In this document: positions 43,659-51,689 of the stretch, in pieces
Position numbering within the stretch: position 1 is the stretch's first letter
How the letters are laid out: every line of letters starts with the position of its first letter
DNA from: Arthrobacter glacialis
GTDB taxonomy: Bacteria; Actinomycetota; Actinomycetes; Actinomycetales; Micrococcaceae
Reading direction: 5' to 3'
Length of the DNA: 64,000 nt
Assembly (NCBI RefSeq): GCF_002909445.1
Contig: NZ_PPXC01000001.1
Location: 248,001 to 312,000 of the forward strand
Notes under the pieces: generated by a model
Told to the model about the DNA's origin: nothing
The model's database searches: none
Seen by the model: the letters and a program-made list of their open reading frames with translations, nothing else
Program-made: the position numbers and the translations under genes

Positions 43659-44507
43659 ATGACTACGCAACAACTCCCTGTCATTTTGACCATCGAAGGC
43701 GCAGCCGCCAGCAACGAAGATGTTGTAGGGGACAACGTGGAGGTGGTGAACGCCATGTACCAGGCGCTTCTCAACGCTGAGGAAATCGCACCGGATGCCC
43801 TGCGCAGCTACTTCGTGGACTTCTACCTGACCCAGATGCTCGAGGGCGGCTTTGCCCAGTATGTGTTCATGACCCCGGACCGGGACGAACTGGACAACTA
43901 CATTCGCGAGGGCCTGGAGGGCATGAGCGCCAAGGAGCACCTGGCACTGTTCGAGCGCACCATTGAACACTACGACTCCCTGTCCGAAACAGACATGGAG
44001 GCCTACCTTGAAGGTGAAAGCGATGAGGAGTCCGGCCCGTCCGACGCCGTTGCCACCATGGAAGCTCTCGACGGTGAGTTTGAGGAACTGCTGGAGTCCG
44101 AAGACGTTACAGGGCTCAACGCCGTGTGGCTGCGTAGCCAGCCGGGGCTGCTGGTGCTCGATGAGCAGGAACTTCAAGCACATATCGCTACACGCGTGGC
44201 AGGGATTCCGAACCTGGCGCAGCGCCAGGCCGAAGCCGAAGAGGCAGAGCTGGAGGATGCGCCCGATTTTGAGCTCATTATCCGCGAACTCTGCGCCGAG
44301 GCGGGTCACGAGCTGGAGAAGATCACCATGGGCGATCCCAACTTTGAGCACAACGGCGAGACTGTTTTGGCCTGGCACTTCAGGACAGACCAGGGCGAGT
44401 TCATCATGCTTGAGGGCGACGCCGAAGCCGTCATGATCCACCCTGAAACCAAGGAAGTCCTTGCCACGGTGGAATTCGAGCTTGAAGAAGACTTCGTCGA
44501 CGCGTAG
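43659..44507 (+). CDS. DUF4375/DMP19-like acidic protein, function unknown
   Basis: Protein of 282 residues, very rich in Glu and Asp, especially ~105-150 and 205-225. The region YFVDFYLTQMLEGGFAQYVF (~50-69) resembles the NGGF-containing core of DUF4375 (DMP19-type) proteins. The C-terminal ~90 residues (ELEKITMGDPNFEHNGETVL and onward) form a second, strand-rich module. There is no signal peptide or membrane segment. DMP19 proteins have been described as DNA mimics in Neisseria, and the acidity here fits, but that is only an analogy. It is followed at 153 bases by a GIY-YIG protein gene on the same strand. Confidence 0.65.
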   Translation: MTTQQLPVILTIEGAAASNEDVVGDNVEVVNAMYQALLNAEEIAPDALRSYFVDFYLTQMLEGGFAQYVFMTPDRDELDNYIREGLEGMSAKEHLALFERTIEHYDSLSETDMEAYLEGESDEESGPSDAVATMEALDGEFEELLESEDVTGLNAVWLRSQPGLLVLDEQELQAHIATRVAGIPNLAQRQAEAEEAELEDAPDFELIIRELCAEAGHELEKITMGDPNFEHNGETVLAWHFRTDQGEFIMLEGDAEAVMIHPETKEVLATVEFELEEDFVDA

Positions 44508-44659
44508 CTGACGCCTCCAACGCGGCCAGGTGCCCATAGGAATGCCGTTCCAGCAGGACAACCCGGCCCCGGGCGGACATCCCAGCGAGAAGCGGTGCCG
44601 CCGGCAGGGGAGTCGGCCCAAAGAGCGGATTGGTGCAGCCGTGCCGTAGGGTCAAACGC

Positions 44660-45178
44660 ATGAATGATCTCAAATGGACAGCCACGGCCCCTGCCAGCAA
44701 AGCGTGGAAGGCAATGCCCTTTGCCCCCGGCATTTACAAGATATACCTGACAGGTGCCCTGCCCAAGGACGCAAACTGGCCCGCGGAGCTGGCCCCGCTG
44801 AAACGCGGTGACTTGCTGTATGTGGGCAAGGCCACCAACTTGCGCAGCCGCGCCAAGCACCACGCGGTGCAAACCTCCAAGTCCACGTTGCGCCGCTCTC
44901 TGGCGGCCATTCTGGGGTTGCAGGCGCAGTGGCACGGAAAATCCGCCCATCCCCGGCTGACCGACGTGGACGAAGAAGTGCTCAGCGCCTGGATTGTGGC
45001 CAACCTTGGCATGGCGTTTGCCGTGGTGGACGACCTTGAGCCCGTCGCGGCCCTTGAAGACGCCATGCGCGAAGAACTCTGCCCGCCCTTGAACCGTGAC
45101 GGCCGCACGCCCGAGCAGTTGCACGTCTCTGAGGCCGCTGGCGCCTCGCAGCGCAACGCACTCCGCGACAAGGGCTGA
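44660..45178 (+). CDS. GIY-YIG domain protein
   Basis: Protein of 172 residues. The GIY half is FAPGIYKIYLTG (~21-32) and the YIG half is LLYVGKATNLRSRAKHH (~53-69), which includes the catalytic Tyr and Arg. A Glu candidate lies in EDAMREELCPPLNRDGR. The domain is like that in UvrC and standalone nucleases, but there is no partner domain, so it may be a small nuclease or a non-catalytic homologue. The ATG at 44660 starts the conserved part; an upstream start adds ten unsupported residues. Confidence 0.7.
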   Translation: MNDLKWTATAPASKAWKAMPFAPGIYKIYLTGALPKDANWPAELAPLKRGDLLYVGKATNLRSRAKHHAVQTSKSTLRRSLAAILGLQAQWHGKSAHPRLTDVDEEVLSAWIVANLGMAFAVVDDLEPVAALEDAMREELCPPLNRDGRTPEQLHVSEAAGASQRNALRDKG

Positions 45179-45214
45179 GCAGTCCGCAGCAACGCGCTGC
45201 CAGACCCCGATCCC

Positions 45215-45260
45215 TTGACCGTTGATGGTTTCCGCACCATGCTGGCAGTAGTTACTGCCA
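45215..45260 (+). promoter_or_regulatory. Promoter and palindromic operator of the SDR/acyl-CoA dehydrogenase operon
   Basis: TTGACC (45215-45220) and CATGCT (45238-45243) are spaced by 17 bp. Immediately downstream TGGCAGTA and TACTGCCA (45243-45260) form an 8-bp inverted repeat with a 2-bp centre, at the expected transcription start. A TetR-like repressor could bind; none is encoded next to it. Confidence 0.5.
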
Positions 45261-45292
45261 AGTAAGCCGGAGACTCAACGAAGAGGACCACC

Positions 45293-46087
45293 ATGCCCCA
45301 CCACGGCACGCCCGCACCGACTACCCTCGGCCAGAGGTTCCTGGGCAAAGCGGCCGTCATTACGGGTGCCAGCCGGGGGATCGGGCTGGCGGTGGCGCAG
45401 CGACTCGCCGCCGAGGGGGCCAGCGTCCTTATTACGGCGCGCCACCAGGAACAGCTGGATGAGGCGCTCGCAGCCCTTGGCGGAAACGCGATCGCCCTTG
45501 CCGGGCACGCGGATGACCCGGACCACCGTGCGGAGGTGCTGGCCGCCGTCGAACATCATTTTGGCGGGCTGGACGTCCTGGTCAACAACGCCGGCATCAA
45601 CCCCGTGTTCGGGCCGCTGGAAACGGCGGACTTAGACGCGGCGCGCAAGATATTTGAGGTCAACATTCTGGGCACCCTGGCCTGGACGCAAGCTGTGCTG
45701 GCACATCCCGGGCTGGGTTTCCGGCAGCGGCGCGGGAATGTGGTGAATGTGTCCTCTGTCAGTGGCGACGTGCCCGCACCCGGCCTGGGCTTGTATGGCA
45801 TCAGCAAGGCAGCTGTCTCCCACCTGACCCGCACGCTGTCCATGGAGCTGGCGCCGGATATCCGGGTGAATGCGGTGGCCCCCGCCGTGGTCAAGACCAC
45901 GTTTGCCCGCGCCCTGTACGAAGGCCGCGAGGCGGAGGTTGCCGCGGCGTATCCGCTGGGACGGTTGGGGGAGCCCGACGACGTGGCTGCAGCAGTTGCC
46001 TACCTCGCCTGCGCCGATGCCTCCTGGGTGACGGGTCAGATCCTCACGCTCGACGGCGGCCTGCGCAACGCGGGCGGGCTCGGCTGA
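45293..46087 (+). CDS. SDR family oxidoreductase
   Basis: Protein of 264 residues with TGASRGIGLAVAQRL (NAD(P) loop, ~24-38), LVNNAGINP, the catalytic Ser in NVVNVSSVSG, and YGISKAA (Tyr and Lys of YxxxK). It ends with the usual GQILTLDGG. It has the classic short-chain dehydrogenase length. It is first in an operon with an acyl-CoA dehydrogenase and a kinase-like protein, which suggests oxidation of a hydroxyacyl or alcohol intermediate of an unusual fatty or alicyclic acid. Specificity is not readable. Confidence 0.9.
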   Translation: MPHHGTPAPTTLGQRFLGKAAVITGASRGIGLAVAQRLAAEGASVLITARHQEQLDEALAALGGNAIALAGHADDPDHRAEVLAAVEHHFGGLDVLVNNAGINPVFGPLETADLDAARKIFEVNILGTLAWTQAVLAHPGLGFRQRRGNVVNVSSVSGDVPAPGLGLYGISKAAVSHLTRTLSMELAPDIRVNAVAPAVVKTTFARALYEGREAEVAAAYPLGRLGEPDDVAAAVAYLACADASWVTGQILTLDGGLRNAGGLG

Positions 46088-46146
46088 GCGTGGCTTTTGT
46101 GGGAAAGACACGGCCGTCAGGCAACTTCAAAGGCAAGGAGCAGCAC

Positions 46147-47406
46147 GTGAACAGCACACCCCAGGCCGGGCTGTACCCGGAGTCCGTGGAGGAGCTGCGG
46201 CGGCGCACGCGGGACTTCATCCGTGGCACAGTGCTCCCCGCCGAACCGCGGCCGGGCCAGGCGCTGAATCTGACGGTCCGGCGCGATCTGGCGCAGGCTG
46301 CGCGGGAAGCAGGGGTGTTTGCCCCGCACATGCCGGTTGAGTACGGCGGCCAGGGGCTGGCCCTGGAGCATTGCTCGCCAGTGTTTCAGGAGGCAGGATA
46401 TTCGCCGATCGGCCCGGCGGTGCTCAATTGCATGGCGCCGGATGAAGGCAATATGCACATGCTGAACCTGATCGGCACAGGTGAACAAAAGAAGCGTTTT
46501 CTGGCCCCGCTGGCCGCCGGTGAGATCAGCTCGTGCTTTGCCATGTCTGAGCCGCATCCCGGTGCCGGGTCGGACCCGGAGGCCCTGGCCACCACCGCCG
46601 TCCGCGACGGCAGCGGCTGGCGAATCGACGGGCACAAGCGCTTCACCAGCGGCGCCACGTTCGCCGGGTTTGCCATAGTCATGGCGCGCACGGGTGCGGA
46701 CGGCGCCACCGGCAAGGGGGCACCGGACGGCGCCACCATCTTCCTGGTGCCAATGGACACGCCGGGCGTGCGGCTCGGCGCCCCCATTCACACCACTGAC
46801 AGGTACCTGCCCGGCGGGCATCCGCATGTGCATTTCGACGGCGTCCACGTCCCAGGTTCGGCTGTTCTTGGCGAGGTAGGACTGGGATTCACGTATGCGC
46901 AGCTGCGGCTTGGCCCGGCCCGGCTGACGCATTGCATGCGCTGGCTGGGGCTGGCCCGGCGTGCCATGGACATCATGCTGGACCGTGCCAACACGCGGGA
47001 GATCTTTGGCGCCCATCTTTCGCAGCTGGGCATCGCGCAGGAGATGATTGCCCAGTCCTGCATCGACCTTGAGACCTCCGACGCCATTATTGCCAAGTGC
47101 GCGTCCCTGCTGGCCGTGGACCCGAAGGCTGGTTCGGCCTTGTCCTCCATGGCCAAGGTGCACTGCTCCGAAGCTGTCTACAGGGTGATCGACAGGGCCG
47201 TGCAGCTGTGCGGGGGCGACGGCGTGTCCGACGGATTGCCGCTGGCGCAGTACCTGAACGAGGTGCGCCCCTTCCGGATCTACGACGGTTCCACCGAAAC
47301 CCACAAATGGGCCATCGCCCGGCGGGCGGTCTCCAGCAGGCGCCGTGCTGTTGAGGGCGGCGAACCGTTCCAGGGCGCGGTCCACAACCACGACGGAGAA
47401 CGCTGA
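46147..47406 (+). CDS. Acyl-CoA dehydrogenase family protein
   Basis: Protein of 419 residues. Flavin-site motifs CFAMSEPHPGAGSDPEAL and IDGHKRFTSGATFAGF are intact, and the C-terminal FRIYDGSTETHKWAIARRAV holds the position next to the catalytic base. GTG 46147 is preferred as start because AAGGAG precedes it by seven bases; the open frame extends to 46090 without a ribosome site. It forms 2,3-unsaturated acyl-CoA with FAD. Its fellows, an SDR and an APH-like kinase, form a combination that in mammals is fused as ACAD10/11, which degrade 4-hydroxy fatty acids. Confidence 0.88.
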   Translation: MNSTPQAGLYPESVEELRRRTRDFIRGTVLPAEPRPGQALNLTVRRDLAQAAREAGVFAPHMPVEYGGQGLALEHCSPVFQEAGYSPIGPAVLNCMAPDEGNMHMLNLIGTGEQKKRFLAPLAAGEISSCFAMSEPHPGAGSDPEALATTAVRDGSGWRIDGHKRFTSGATFAGFAIVMARTGADGATGKGAPDGATIFLVPMDTPGVRLGAPIHTTDRYLPGGHPHVHFDGVHVPGSAVLGEVGLGFTYAQLRLGPARLTHCMRWLGLARRAMDIMLDRANTREIFGAHLSQLGIAQEMIAQSCIDLETSDAIIAKCASLLAVDPKAGSALSSMAKVHCSEAVYRVIDRAVQLCGGDGVSDGLPLAQYLNEVRPFRIYDGSTETHKWAIARRAVSSRRRAVEGGEPFQGAVHNHDGER

Positions 47407-48485
47407 TGGGCCGTATGCAGGACATTGTGCAGACAACAGCGGAAGTCGCCCGGACGGAACGGCCACCCCTTCTGATCCTTGAACGGGTGGAGGAATTTCT
47501 GGATGCCGCCGGCATCGGGTCCGGACCGGTGCATGCGCACCGCATTGGCGAGGGACAGTCCAACGTGACCTTCCGCATTAAAAGGCATGCGGCCGACGTC
47601 GTGCTTCGCAGGGGGCCAAGGCCACCGTTGCCACCGACTACGCACGACATGGTTCGGGAAGCGCATATCCAGTCACTGTTGGCGCCGCTGGGCATACCGG
47701 TGCCCAAAATCTTGGCCGTATGCGCGGACGCCAACGTGCTGGGTGTGCCGTTTTACGTGATGAGCCATGTGGACGGAGACGTGGTGACGGACACCGTGCC
47801 GGAGCATTTGGACGCTCCCGCACAGCGCCGTGCCACGAGTGAGGCAGCCGCCGACATGGTCGTGAGGCTGCATTCGGTGGATATCGAAAGCGGCGACATT
47901 GCCGGGATTGGGCGCCCTGACGGATACCTGAAACGGCAGGTACAGCGGTTTTCGGCGCTGTGGGAGATGGTTGGCAGCCGTGAACTTCCGCAGGTGGCCC
48001 AGCTGGCGCACTGGCTTGAGGCGAACCGGCCGGTCACCCAGCGCAATACGGTAATCCATGGCGACTACCGGCTGGGGAACCTGATGTTCAGCCGGCAGGG
48101 CCCAGCCCACGTGAAGTCGGTGCTGGACTGGGAGATGGCCACCCTGGGCGATCCCTTGGCGGACTTGGGCTACCTGACGGCCACGTACGCGCAGGCCGGC
48201 ACCCCCGCCACGCTATTGGAACTGACGCCCGTGACGGCGCAGCCGGGCTACCTCAACCGTGCCGACATGGCGCAGCGCTACAACGCGCACTTTGACCTGG
48301 ACCTGTCCGCGCTGCCCTGGTACCAGACGCTGGCGCTCTGGAAGGCGGCCATTTTCAGCGAGGCGATCCACACGCGGTGGAAGCGCGGGGAACGCGCGGA
48401 CGGTTCGGCGTTCGGGGCCGCACTGGAGGCGGGCGTGCCGCGGCTGCTCGAGGCGGCAGCAGCCCACGCAGCCAAACTGCCGTAA
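47406..48485 (+). CDS. Phosphotransferase family protein (APH/ACAD10-11 kinase-like)
   Basis: Protein of 359 residues with the aminoglycoside-phosphotransferase fold. The nucleotide loop region GEGQSNVTFRI, the catalytic HGDYRLGNLMF (~219-229) and magnesium-binding LDWEMATLGDPLADLGYL are intact. It overlaps the acyl-CoA dehydrogenase stop by one base. This pair parallels mammalian ACAD11/ACAD10, where the kinase domain phosphorylates the 4-hydroxyl of an acyl-CoA before elimination by the dehydrogenase domain. A similar 4-hydroxyacyl-CoA degradation role is inferred here rather than antibiotic resistance. Confidence 0.85.
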   Translation: MGRMQDIVQTTAEVARTERPPLLILERVEEFLDAAGIGSGPVHAHRIGEGQSNVTFRIKRHAADVVLRRGPRPPLPPTTHDMVREAHIQSLLAPLGIPVPKILAVCADANVLGVPFYVMSHVDGDVVTDTVPEHLDAPAQRRATSEAAADMVVRLHSVDIESGDIAGIGRPDGYLKRQVQRFSALWEMVGSRELPQVAQLAHWLEANRPVTQRNTVIHGDYRLGNLMFSRQGPAHVKSVLDWEMATLGDPLADLGYLTATYAQAGTPATLLELTPVTAQPGYLNRADMAQRYNAHFDLDLSALPWYQTLALWKAAIFSEAIHTRWKRGERADGSAFGAALEAGVPRLLEAAAAHAAKLP

Positions 48486-48525
48486 CTTATCCTTCGTATC
48501 CGGGCAACGGTGCGGCGGCCCCGGA

Positions 48526-51297
48526 TCACACGCAGGTGTCGAGCCACTGCCGGATCAGTCGTTCCTCTTCGCTGCCTGTGGTGGGCAACCGTAGAAGAGG
48601 GATCTGGTGAGTGGCGCAGATCGCATCCTTGTGGGCGTCCCGAACTTGCTGCCGGGGGTCGTTTTCATGGAACGCGAAGCCGTCGACCTCGATGGCGAAG
48701 ACCGGCCTGTTGCTGATTCGGTTGTAAACCACGAAATCGAGAGTCGTTGCCCGGTGCCTGACGTAGGCTGCCTGCTCGGCGGTGAGCCTGGTGAGGTCCG
48801 GTAGAAGGTTGCGCAGGACGACCTGGTCCGCCACGGTGAAATCGCCATACGGCCCTTCTGTGAGGATCTCGTTGAGCACAGTCCAAACAATGTCCTCGGA
48901 AGCGAATCCGGTCCGCTTCCTCAGCCGGCCTGCCAGCGGCCTCAGACGAGGCGAGTAGTCCTTGTACAACAGGTCGAAAACGGACACGATTGTGCTCTCA
49001 AAAACCTCCTGCCCCGGATCGTGATACTGGATGTAGTCGATTAGATCCCGCAGGTTGCGGCTCTTGGGCAGCATGCCGCTGTTGGTGACGAGCACGAATT
49101 GCTTCTGGGCGCGCGAGACTGCCACGTTGACCAAGTGGGGGTCGTCCACGAAGTCCAGACCGTTTCTGCCGTTGACGTTCTCGTTCAAGACCGTGCTCAT
49201 GATGACCACTTCCTTCTCGCGGCCCTGGAACTTGTGGACTGTACTTGCCTGAATGCCAGTCAACTGTTCGGTGAATTTGCCGGCCTGGAGCCGGTACGGC
49301 GTTGCAATGCCGATCTTGTCCTTGTCGGTGTCGGCAAAGTATTGCTGGATCACGTCCTGGACCACAACGTCAATCTCCCGTTGGTTTGAACGCCCGCCTC
49401 CTTGATGTTCGCGCATGTGATTTCCCGCAGCGGTGCGCACGATTCTCAAAGGGCGCGCCCCGGGCCCACTGCTCGTGAAGGGAACGAGCTGTCCGTTGTA
49501 GAACTTCTTGTTGCAGAATCCGATGATTGTCGGATCACAGCGATAGTGCTCCCGGAGCATTGTTCGGGGCAGGGCGTCGCCATAAAGCGCTATCAAGGAG
49601 GACAAGATGTTGTGTTGCTGATAGTCGTAGGCCGGTGCCGGTGATGGAATTGCACGGTCGGACGCCGCCTTGTCGGCGATGTGCTGGAGCTGGCGGAGAT
49701 CACCCACGACGATCACATTGCGTGCATGTTTTAGCGCCAGTCCGGCCGCTAGCAGATCGACCTGGGACGCCTCATCGATGATGAGATAGTCCAGAAGGAA
49801 CCCCTCGGGGAGGCTCCAGCCCAACGAGTGGCACGTGCTGAGAATGACGGGGTAGTCCCGGGTGAACTGCGCGAACTGCTGCTTGTACGTCGTTGGCCCG
49901 TAAATTTCCGCTGACAATGGGGCGTAGCGCTGTTGGAGGCCGGCTCGAAGCGCCTGGGATGAAAGCTGCCGGTGTTCCTTGGCCAGTGATGCAGTGTCGG
50001 CCTGTTCCAGCGTTTGTTCGGCCTGCCGGATTTCGTGCCGAAGCTCGCTGATCTTGTTGTCGTAGTACGCGCGCTGCAGGCGAAGCACCGAGTCAGTGTC
50101 ATACGGATCCAGGGACCGGGCAGATCCGTACCGAAAGTATCCCCTGACTTTCCGGAGCAGGCGCCGGATGGGACCATCGTCCGCACGCCACAGCGCCGTC
50201 TCGGCCAGGTAGTCAAGGATGCGTCCCGAGGACTGTTGCAGGAGCGGGAGTCCCGCAAGCTCTGCTGGCGCATGGTTATGGAGATATCGGCCGAAATGAC
50301 GACGTTCGAGTTGGTAGGCATCGCTCTCCTGCCGCAACTGGGCCAAACGCCTCTCGGTCTCCTGCAATAGTTGCAAGCGCTGGTCTGCGTCAGCGATCTG
50401 TTCATCCGGCGGCATCGGCACCGCCCCGCCGTCGAAAAGACCGGCGACTTCCGCGTTTCTGGCCGCTTGACCGGCAAAAAACTCCGCCCTCTTTTCCTTG
50501 CGGCCCAATCCCGCAACCACATAGTCGATCCCCTCCTCCGCAAGTTTTTCCCGGACATTGTCCACGGCAGAATTGGTGAATGAGACGACGCCGACAGTGG
50601 CGCCGGGCGTGGCAATGATGTTGGCGATCAGGTTCAGGATCGTTTGCGTCTTACCGGTGCCCGGTGGCCCGTCGATCACCGAAACAGGGTGGCTCAAGCA
50701 CGTCCCGACGGCCTCGCGCTGGCTAAGGTTTGCCGAGAACGGGAAGATCATCGTGCCGACTTTGTCCGACGATTCAATGTGTCCGCCGTTGAGGTACCTG
50801 CCCAACACGCTCTGCGAATCGACGAAGCCCAAACGCTCAAAGGACGGCCGGTTCGGGCTGTCCTGGACCAGACCGGACACGATGCTTCGCCAATAGTCGA
50901 GAATGCTCGATGCCTGGGGCGACCCCGCGGCGTTCTGGCGGAAATCGATCTCGTGATCCGGGTAACTTCGATAGGCCACCTGTCCCGCTGTGGTGTAGAA
51001 AATTCGCCACCAGGGTCCATCGGGACCGTCAAAGCGCCACACTTCGGTAAGACTGTTCCAGAGGGCGCCGTTCACCGCGACCCTGATGCCCGCGTTGAGC
51101 GGTATGGCCCTTGGGTCCCACAGGATTGCCGCCTTTTCTGCCCGGTACCGATACTCCTTTTCCCGATTCTGCACCATGAATGTGAGGTAAACGTAGGACG
51201 GGTCCGCTCGATAGCTGACAACATCCCGGGTCTTGTCCGCCCAGGCACCTGTCGCGCCGGAACGGACAAGGACGGCCTGGCGGCGCGGATCAATCAC
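48526..51297 (-). CDS. SF1 DNA/RNA helicase (COG1112-like) fused to a C-terminal nuclease domain
   Basis: Protein of 923 residues. Residues 1-~185 form a unique N-terminal region with no family I recognise. The split SF1B (Upf1/Dna2-like) motor has Walker A GPPGTGKT (210-217), Walker B IIDEA (506-510), VVGDLRQLQHI (530-540), LREHYRCDP (581-589), VHKFQGREKEVVIM (687-700) and VNVAVSRAQKQFVLV (723-737). Between Walker A and B a helical, coiled-coil-prone insertion (~290-460) is present. The C-terminus (~835-923) looks like a Vsr/DUF2726-type PD-(D/E)xK nuclease: LDFVVYN (Asp854) and AIEVDGFAFHE (Glu870, Asp872). Helicase-nuclease proteins of this class are common in anti-phage islands. It is a lone gene convergent with the kinase-like gene; its 5' side abuts the inverted repeat of the catabolic island. 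Confidence 0.82.
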   Translation of the reverse strand: MIDPRRQAVLVRSGATGAWADKTRDVVSYRADPSYVYLTFMVQNREKEYRYRAEKAAILWDPRAIPLNAGIRVAVNGALWNSLTEVWRFDGPDGPWWRIFYTTAGQVAYRSYPDHEIDFRQNAAGSPQASSILDYWRSIVSGLVQDSPNRPSFERLGFVDSQSVLGRYLNGGHIESSDKVGTMIFPFSANLSQREAVGTCLSHPVSVIDGPPGTGKTQTILNLIANIIATPGATVGVVSFTNSAVDNVREKLAEEGIDYVVAGLGRKEKRAEFFAGQAARNAEVAGLFDGGAVPMPPDEQIADADQRLQLLQETERRLAQLRQESDAYQLERRHFGRYLHNHAPAELAGLPLLQQSSGRILDYLAETALWRADDGPIRRLLRKVRGYFRYGSARSLDPYDTDSVLRLQRAYYDNKISELRHEIRQAEQTLEQADTASLAKEHRQLSSQALRAGLQQRYAPLSAEIYGPTTYKQQFAQFTRDYPVILSTCHSLGWSLPEGFLLDYLIIDEASQVDLLAAGLALKHARNVIVVGDLRQLQHIADKAASDRAIPSPAPAYDYQQHNILSSLIALYGDALPRTMLREHYRCDPTIIGFCNKKFYNGQLVPFTSSGPGARPLRIVRTAAGNHMREHQGGGRSNQREIDVVVQDVIQQYFADTDKDKIGIATPYRLQAGKFTEQLTGIQASTVHKFQGREKEVVIMSTVLNENVNGRNGLDFVDDPHLVNVAVSRAQKQFVLVTNSGMLPKSRNLRDLIDYIQYHDPGQEVFESTIVSVFDLLYKDYSPRLRPLAGRLRKRTGFASEDIVWTVLNEILTEGPYGDFTVADQVVLRNLLPDLTRLTAEQAAYVRHRATTLDFVVYNRISNRPVFAIEVDGFAFHENDPRQQVRDAHKDAICATHQIPLLRLPTTGSEEERLIRQWLDTCV

Positions 51298-51365
51298 GGC
51301 AGCTTCTCCCCAATCAGCTATTGGAACACTCTTTTCGAAGTCTACTCACCATGGACAAGCAGGAA

Positions 51366-51541
51366 GTGGCCGCTGCCCGGACCTTCAGCGTCGCATAATG
51401 CGCAACGCCAGCACCGCGGCGTGCGCATGGCCCAAGTTAACTTCGGCTATGCGCAAGCGGGGGTGCTGGCGCTGCGCCACTGTCATTCCTGCGCAAGCCA
51501 GGCGGCTGGCAACGCGCATGGGCATGCGCAAGAGATTTCGC
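51366..51541 (+). repeat. Left copy of inverted repeat flanking the aromatic catabolic island
   Basis: About 176 bp. It begins GTGGCCGCTGCCCGGACCTT and ends near AAGAGATTTCGC; both ends match, in reverse complement, the ends of the 335-bp element at 62299-62633. The internal segments CTTCGGCTATGCGC and GCCACTGTCATTCCTGCGCA are shared too. It sits between the helicase-nuclease start and the monooxygenase promoter. Confidence 0.8.
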
Positions 51542-51570
51542 GTGCACTTCACATGAATCTTGCCACACAC

Positions 51571-51638
51571 TTGCGTGAGGTGGCACACACAATTATGCTT
51601 AGTGTGCACTATTAGAACTTTGTGTTCAGATAGTGAAC
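51571..51638 (+). promoter_or_regulatory. Promoter and GAAC/GTTC half-sites upstream of the monooxygenase
   Basis: TTGCGT (51571) and TATGCT (51594) are a weak candidate promoter with 17-bp spacing. GAAC (51615), GTTC (51624) and GAAC (51635) form alternating inverted half-sites just downstream. A similar GTTC-N8-GAAC pair lies upstream of the IclR gene at 63611, so the IclR protein may bind both. Confidence 0.5.
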
Positions 51639-51689
51639 GAATTTACATGGTGGTGAAGAAGCCGCCCACAGTGCAGTGAGGAGATTCTT

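Noticed and set aside
46117-47466. A 449-codon minus-strand frame opposite the acyl-CoA dehydrogenase
   Set aside because: The plus-strand protein has complete flavin and catalytic motifs; the antisense frame has none.
47406-48485. Aminoglycoside resistance kinase
   Set aside because: The fold is shared, but the overlap with an acyl-CoA dehydrogenase gene points to the ACAD10/11-type acyl kinase group.
51385-51609. Small open frames in the left flanking repeat
   Set aside because: They exist because the repeat lacks stops; the same repeat translated at 62.3-62.6 kb gives different frames, so no protein is conserved.
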